Shown here one piece after another: positions 4,622 through 8,624 of a DNA stretch of 8,624 nucleotides. Below the pieces are notes generated by a model. The model was not told the DNA's origin and searched no databases. It was given only the letters and a program-made list of their open reading frames with translations. The first letter of the stretch is position 1, and the number at the start of each line of letters is the position of its first letter. Source of the stretch: Gammaproteobacteria bacterium (GTDB lineage: Bacteria; Pseudomonadota; Gammaproteobacteria; DSM-16500); assembly GCA_004322325.1 (NCBI GenBank), contig SCTP01000309.1, positions 1-8,624 of the forward strand, given 5' to 3'. A program made the position numbers and the translations under genes.

Positions 4622-7600
4622 TTATGAACAAGGTACCACTGGGTGAAAATTGTTTTCTTCTACAGGAGGGTTAAAACCTTTCTGAATATTATCAGCAGCT
4701 TTATATTTACAATATAATGTACCGCGTGATTCAGTGACTTTAACAGCAGCAACATCCGCACTTATAGAACGACTGGTATTAAAAGGGTTATTCCCTGGCT
4801 TAAACTCGGGAGAACTGGCCAATACCTGCATTGTAATTGTCTCGGCTCGCACGTGTAATTTAGCATTTTTTTCTTCCTTTTCAATATTACGTGGCGAACT
4901 GCTTCCTAACATCCCCCAAATACGCTCTCTCTCTTTTTCATCTGGATATACTATCGCCATCAATTCATTAAACTTAGCATTTTTGAGATTTTTCAATTTC
5001 TTTTCTGCATCAATCACATTCTTTAAATTATTTTCACTCAGCATTTGCTGAATCACATTTGTGAAACGATCCGTAAAAGCTTCTTTCATTTTTAAAATTA
5101 ACTCAACTAATTTACTATCTTCCAATTGCTCAATAACATTTACCGGCACTTTTTTAATAAAATCGAGTAAGTTAATAGAATCGCTTCTCAATTTATCATA
5201 AGCATGTTTTAATAACCCCTGCAATTCTGGACAAATATTATGTTCTTCAAGAACATCACGAATATTACCCATTTTTTTCGCTATGTCCTCTCCATATAAA
5301 CAATTAGGATCTTTTATAAAAGCATTAATAACCTCCTTAAATAGAGCATTCTCAATGCCATTTTTTCTAAGAGTATCACGTGCCTCTTGAAGGAGTTGTA
5401 ATAATGGCTCATACAGCGATACACGCATGTCTTCCTTTAATGCTTTTGCGGTAGCACTACCGTTAAAGCTATCTTCCTGAGCTTTTATCTCTTCTAGATG
5501 ATCACAAATGAAAGCAATATGTTCATTAAATAATTTTTCATCAAAACATCTATCTCCAGTGAGAAAATCATCTAATTCTTGTATCACCAAAGCAGATATC
5601 TGACTTAACAACATCGATTTTCGCAAAACCGTTTGACCGGCAGAACCAACCGATTGCTTATCTCCAAGCAAATCCACATCAAATATCTGACGATGATTTT
5701 CTTTAAATGTAATTTCTACACTCTTAAACGTACTATACAAGGCGTTCAATTGTTCTCGCGTCATAATACGAAGCATATCAAAATAACGCTGACTTTCTTT
5801 ATCCGCCCGTCTGGCAAATTCATCCATTTTATAAATAATCCCAATCCCTGCATTATGGTAAATGGTATTAACAGCTGCTCCATATTTATCTCGGAATTTA
5901 TTAATTAGCAGCCATTGCAACATGACTCGACCCACATCAACCGGATCTAGTTTTTGCTTTAACGCTTTCGATGCTTTTTGGCGTTCTGGTTGGTAAAATA
6001 ATTTATTCAAATTCGTATTCAAGTCTTTCGCTATGTCTTCTATATCTTTTACGATACGCTCTTTAACCCATTTATCAGCAACTACAAAGTCTGTCCTTGT
6101 ATTCGCTAGAAAATCTCTTAACTCATCCATGTAGTTTTCAGCCAATGAATCAACAAACTCTTGTTGATTATCTAACGTGAGTGCTGTCGAAGATTCTTTT
6201 TTGAATTTTTCGAATAATGTTTTTAATAAGCTTTTCTCTCCCGTTTTCATAAACTTAAGCTTGCTGCTATATTTCTCTTCAATCTCGGCCAGCTTCGCAG
6301 CTACTTCTTTCGCTTTCAGTTCTTCTTGTTTGTGGATTTCTTCGCTTATACGTTCTTCTTGCTCTTCATCCACCTCTTCTTTTCCCTTTTTCCTCTCTAT
6401 CTTTTCTTTTATTTTTTTCTCAATAGAGTATTGTTTACCCAACACTTCTTTGGCTTTTTTATCCATGGCTTGTTGAATCGCTTCATTCGGTATCACTGGC
6501 ATACACCAATAGACTCTCTCTTCGCCAGGCTGCAACGTACTACCAATACTGACGACATAATTTTTAGAGGACGAATCTAATTCCACTGCTGCAAGCTGAT
6601 CAAGACGCTGTCCATCTTCTATTGTTAAAGGATTGGTTCCGTTATTTTTCACTTTAACATAAGCAGGCTGCAACGCATCGGGCCATACCGTTTCAAGCTT
6701 TTTAAGCGCTCCTGATAATCCCGCCATATCTTCTTGGCAATTGATCATCGCCACAACCGCATTGTCTATCGCTACTTTAGCTGCAGTTAGATTTTCTAAC
6801 TCACCATGCTGATCAGCTAACTTCGTGCCTTCACTTCTAAAAAATTGAAGACAAGCTTTTACATTATTAGACTCTTCTTCTGTTGGATTATTGTTTTCTA
6901 AGTATTTAAGAACATTAGCTTTCAATAACTCAATGGTCTTTATCGCTTCATCTTTCATCCCAAAAAGACTATTTTTTTCGAGCAACGTTACCATGCTTTG
7001 GTAAGCTGTTGTTACTTCTTCAACCGTGGCGCTAGAAATTTTCTGATTAAACTCTGTTATAAATTTCATCGCCTTATATTGCTGCAATCGATCTTCAATC
7101 ACGGTAATTATTTTTTTATTGTCGGAAAGAGCAGCTAGATTTTGGCACTTTAAGAGCTTAGTAGTGTAATCAATACCTTCTTCAGGCTTTTCAAAGTGAC
7201 AGATACGCGCTTTAATTCTTTCTATCACCTCATTTCTTGCATTATCTAATATCTTATTATCTTTAACTGCTTGATAATTTAAAAAAACTAATCGGCTATC
7301 GAACGATGCAGGAAGTTCAGCCGACTCAATTTCAGTAATGATCTTATCCTGATATTTTTTAATAAACTCCCGCGCTTTTTCTTTTTTCTTATTTAAATCA
7401 ACAATGGAACACTGCTTAACCCCCTCGCATTTGATCAAACAAATAACATGCTGGCGAAGAGCCTCCACCTCCGTATCATTCAAAGACAAAGCATCATTAT
7501 ATTGGTCAACCGCTGCTTCTGCTTTATTAATCGCTCGCCAAGCTGCATATTGCTGCCTTTGCACAGCAATAATTTGGTCGATTTCTACCATTTCTTCTTT

Positions 7601-8624
7601 TGTACATAAAGTACGAACACTACCTATTTTTAATAAATTATCAAGATAAAGCATTCCTTCTTCAGGTGTCTTAACCGCCTTAATTTTATAATTTAATTTG
7701 CTTTTAATCGCTTTAGCGAGGTCTCTTCTTGCTTGATTTAAGATCGCATTATTTTGGATAGCCGCATAATCAAAAAATGCTAGTTGATTATTCACTGCTT
7801 GCGGTAATTTATCTAAATGTAATTTATCTAAATTTTCAATAATCTTGTCCTTACACTTCTTAACAAATTGAATTGCACTTAGTCGTTCTTCATCCAGCCC
7901 TTTGATATCGCAATTTATTAACTTCACCACCTTAGCGCGAGTTTGTTCAATCTGCTCGGGGCTTAAATCGTTAGCAGCATTTAAAAACTTATCTTTATGT
8001 TCATTCACTATTTTCTCTGCTTCTATATAGGGAAGCTCTTGATTATATTTTTCTATCGTTTTCTTATTTTTTTCACTAATTAAACCAGAGATTTCCTGCA
8101 CAATAGGAATAATATTTCTTTGCATTTGCTTTAATTGTTTCAACTCCTTATTTTTACCCGTGAACCAACCAAACATTTTTCTTAACCAGCTATTTTCTAA
8201 ATTTTCAATTTTCTTATTTAATTCTCCCCCTGCATCAATTGATTTTTTTAACTGATTAAATTTCTCACATTCTACATCACTGCCATTTTTATTGTTTGCA
8301 TACGCTGCTGCTTTAATTTTATAAGCCACGTCTCGCAATTCAAGTAATTGTTTAGCGATTTTTTCAACATAGCCAGAGAAAGGTTGTTTTTGACTTTGTA
8401 AGAAAAATTGTGGTGTTGTCTGTAAGCAAATTAAATGGATGATTTTTTGAAATTGGGCTGCATTTTCTTGCCAATCAATTGGCTGTTGCGCAATTTCATA
8501 CAAGGCATACCTGCCCACTGCTAGGGAAAGCTCTTCTCTGCCTGTATAAGATTTTTTATTCGCTCCACTCGAAAATAATCCGCTTTTTTGCTTTAATGCT
8601 GAGGCATAGTGATTTGCTTGGTAG
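4622..8624 (-). CDS. Giant coiled-coil/helical-repeat protein, 5' end outside the window (effector-like)
   Basis: The reading frame is open to the right edge. A GTG at 8518 could be read as a start, but the 35 codons before it have no stop and read like protein (for example TGREELSLAVGRYALYE), so the gene is 5'-truncated with at least 1,333 residues. No known family is recognised. Counting from the GTG, residues 1-160 are helical. About 165-615 hold three tandem diverged repeats. About 617-677 look beta-rich (VKVKNN, YVVSIGS, ERVYWCMPVIP) and may be a small sandwich domain. About 680-755 are a Lys/Glu-rich coiled coil. About 760-1200 are long helices. The tail (1201-1298) is Ser/Pro/Asn-rich, probably disordered, ending PVVPCS. 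There is no membrane segment. Size, repeats and AT-richness fit a secreted effector or scaffold of an intracellular bacterium, but nothing catalytic is visible. Confidence 0.85.
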   Translation of the reverse strand, partial: YQANHYASALKQKSGLFSSGANKKSYTGREELSLAVGRYALYEIAQQPIDWQENAAQFQKIIHLICLQTTPQFFLQSQKQPFSGYVEKIAKQLLELRDVAYKIKAAAYANNKNGSDVECEKFNQLKKSIDAGGELNKKIENLENSWLRKMFGWFTGKNKELKQLKQMQRNIIPIVQEISGLISEKNKKTIEKYNQELPYIEAEKIVNEHKDKFLNAANDLSPEQIEQTRAKVVKLINCDIKGLDEERLSAIQFVKKCKDKIIENLDKLHLDKLPQAVNNQLAFFDYAAIQNNAILNQARRDLAKAIKSKLNYKIKAVKTPEEGMLYLDNLLKIGSVRTLCTKEEMVEIDQIIAVQRQQYAAWRAINKAEAAVDQYNDALSLNDTEVEALRQHVICLIKCEGVKQCSIVDLNKKKEKAREFIKKYQDKIITEIESAELPASFDSRLVFLNYQAVKDNKILDNARNEVIERIKARICHFEKPEEGIDYTTKLLKCQNLAALSDNKKIITVIEDRLQQYKAMKFITEFNQKISSATVEEVTTAYQSMVTLLEKNSLFGMKDEAIKTIELLKANVLKYLENNNPTEEESNNVKACLQFFRSEGTKLADQHGELENLTAAKVAIDNAVVAMINCQEDMAGLSGALKKLETVWPDALQPAYVKVKNNGTNPLTIEDGQRLDQLAAVELDSSSKNYVVSIGSTLQPGEERVYWCMPVIPNEAIQQAMDKKAKEVLGKQYSIEKKIKEKIERKKGKEEVDEEQEERISEEIHKQEELKAKEVAAKLAEIEEKYSSKLKFMKTGEKSLLKTLFEKFKKESSTALTLDNQQEFVDSLAENYMDELRDFLANTRTDFVVADKWVKERIVKDIEDIAKDLNTNLNKLFYQPERQKASKALKQKLDPVDVGRVMLQWLLINKFRDKYGAAVNTIYHNAGIGIIYKMDEFARRADKESQRYFDMLRIMTREQLNALYSTFKSVEITFKENHRQIFDVDLLGDKQSVGSAGQTVLRKSMLLSQISALVIQELDDFLTGDRCFDEKLFNEHIAFICDHLEEIKAQEDSFNGSATAKALKEDMRVSLYEPLLQLLQEARDTLRKNGIENALFKEVINAFIKDPNCLYGEDIAKKMGNIRDVLEEHNICPELQGLLKHAYDKLRSDSINLLDFIKKVPVNVIEQLEDSKLVELILKMKEAFTDRFTNVIQQMLSENNLKNVIDAEKKLKNLKNAKFNELMAIVYPDEKERERIWGMLGSSSPRNIEKEEKNAKLHVRAETITMQVLASSPEFKPGNNPFNTSRSISADVAAVKVTESRGTLYCKYKAADNIQKGFNPPVEENNFHPVVPCS
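6674..7060 (-). repeat. Degenerate internal repeat C of the giant gene
   Basis: This is roughly residues 487-615. MVTLLEKN (509-516), AIKTIELLKANVLKYLE (525-541) and VKACLQFFRSEG (553-564) can be laid over the corresponding helices of repeats A and B. The PEEG motif is lost and the unit is shorter. It is the least certain of the three copies. Confidence 0.45.
7061..7531 (-). repeat. Internal protein repeat B of the giant gene
   Basis: This is roughly residues 330-486. Anchors are VICLIKCE (358-365), FIKKYQDKII (385-394), LVFLNYQAVKDNKIL (410-424), AR (427-428) and KPEEGIDYTTKLLK (444-457), ending near QQYKAMKF (479-486). It is the best match to repeat A. Similarity is visible in protein but weak in DNA, so the duplication is old. 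Confidence 0.75.
7538..8026 (-). repeat. Internal protein repeat A of the giant gene
   Basis: This is roughly residues 165-327 counted from the GTG at 8518. Anchors are VVKLINCD (197-204), FVKKCKDKII (218-227), LAFFDYAAIQNNAIL (246-260), AR (263-264) and TPEEGMLYLDNLLK (284-297), ending near QQYAAW (322-327). These line up with repeat B at offsets of 160-167 residues. Confidence 0.75.

Noticed and set aside
4734..7649. Several plus-strand frames inside the giant minus-strand gene
   Set aside because: They are Phe/Ser/Leu-rich complements of Lys/Glu-rich coding sequence, with no family resemblance or ribosome sites.
1..8624. CRISPR array, tRNA, rRNA, insertion sequence or integrase
   Set aside because: No regularly spaced repeats, cloverleaf sequence, transposase or integrase motifs, or terminal inverted repeats were seen on either strand.

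Overview
The window looks like an accessory region from an AT-rich, host-associated gammaproteobacterium, most plausibly a member of the Legionellales (Legionella, Coxiella or Rickettsiella type). This is inferred from several features together. There are large orphan coiled-coil and membrane-hairpin proteins of the kind seen among Dot/Icm-type effectors. Two promoters carry a PmrA-like box. A small MgtC/SapB protein is present. No Dot/Icm gene, rRNA or tRNA lies in the window, so the taxonomic call is tentative.

Layout. Positions 57-3254 hold two plus-strand transcription units driven by near-identical promoters. The first encodes a 368-residue protein with a double hydrophobic segment and ends at a strong intrinsic terminator. 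The second encodes a 451-residue protein of similar architecture, followed after 31 nt by a 121-residue helical protein, and ends at a hairpin terminator. Positions 3265-3986 (minus) hold an overlapping HEPN-MNT toxin-antitoxin pair with its catalytic motifs intact. Positions 4128-4562 (plus) hold a short MgtC/SapB membrane protein whose GC content (about 56%) is far above that of its neighbours. Positions 4622-8624 (minus) are one giant gene of at least 1,333 codons. It runs off the right edge, so its true start is outside the window. It contains three tandem, diverged helical repeats of about 130-165 residues, a probable beta-rich segment, a highly charged coiled coil and a long helical C-terminal half.

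How it fits together. The strongest signal is the promoter pair. The sequence CAATTAAGGGTTYTTTAAC, then 10 nt, then TATAATA occurs at 55-90 and 1360-1395 with identical internal spacing and no sigma-70 -35 hexamer. The two TTAA cores are 11 bp apart, the geometry of OmpR/PhoB-family activator sites, and they fit the enterobacterial PmrA box YTTAAK-N5-YTTAAK at 10 of 12 positions. The two units therefore look like one regulon encoding two membrane-inserting proteins plus a small helical partner. None of these proteins, nor the giant one, belongs to a family I can name. The toxin-antitoxin pair and the mgtC-like gene separate them from the giant gene.
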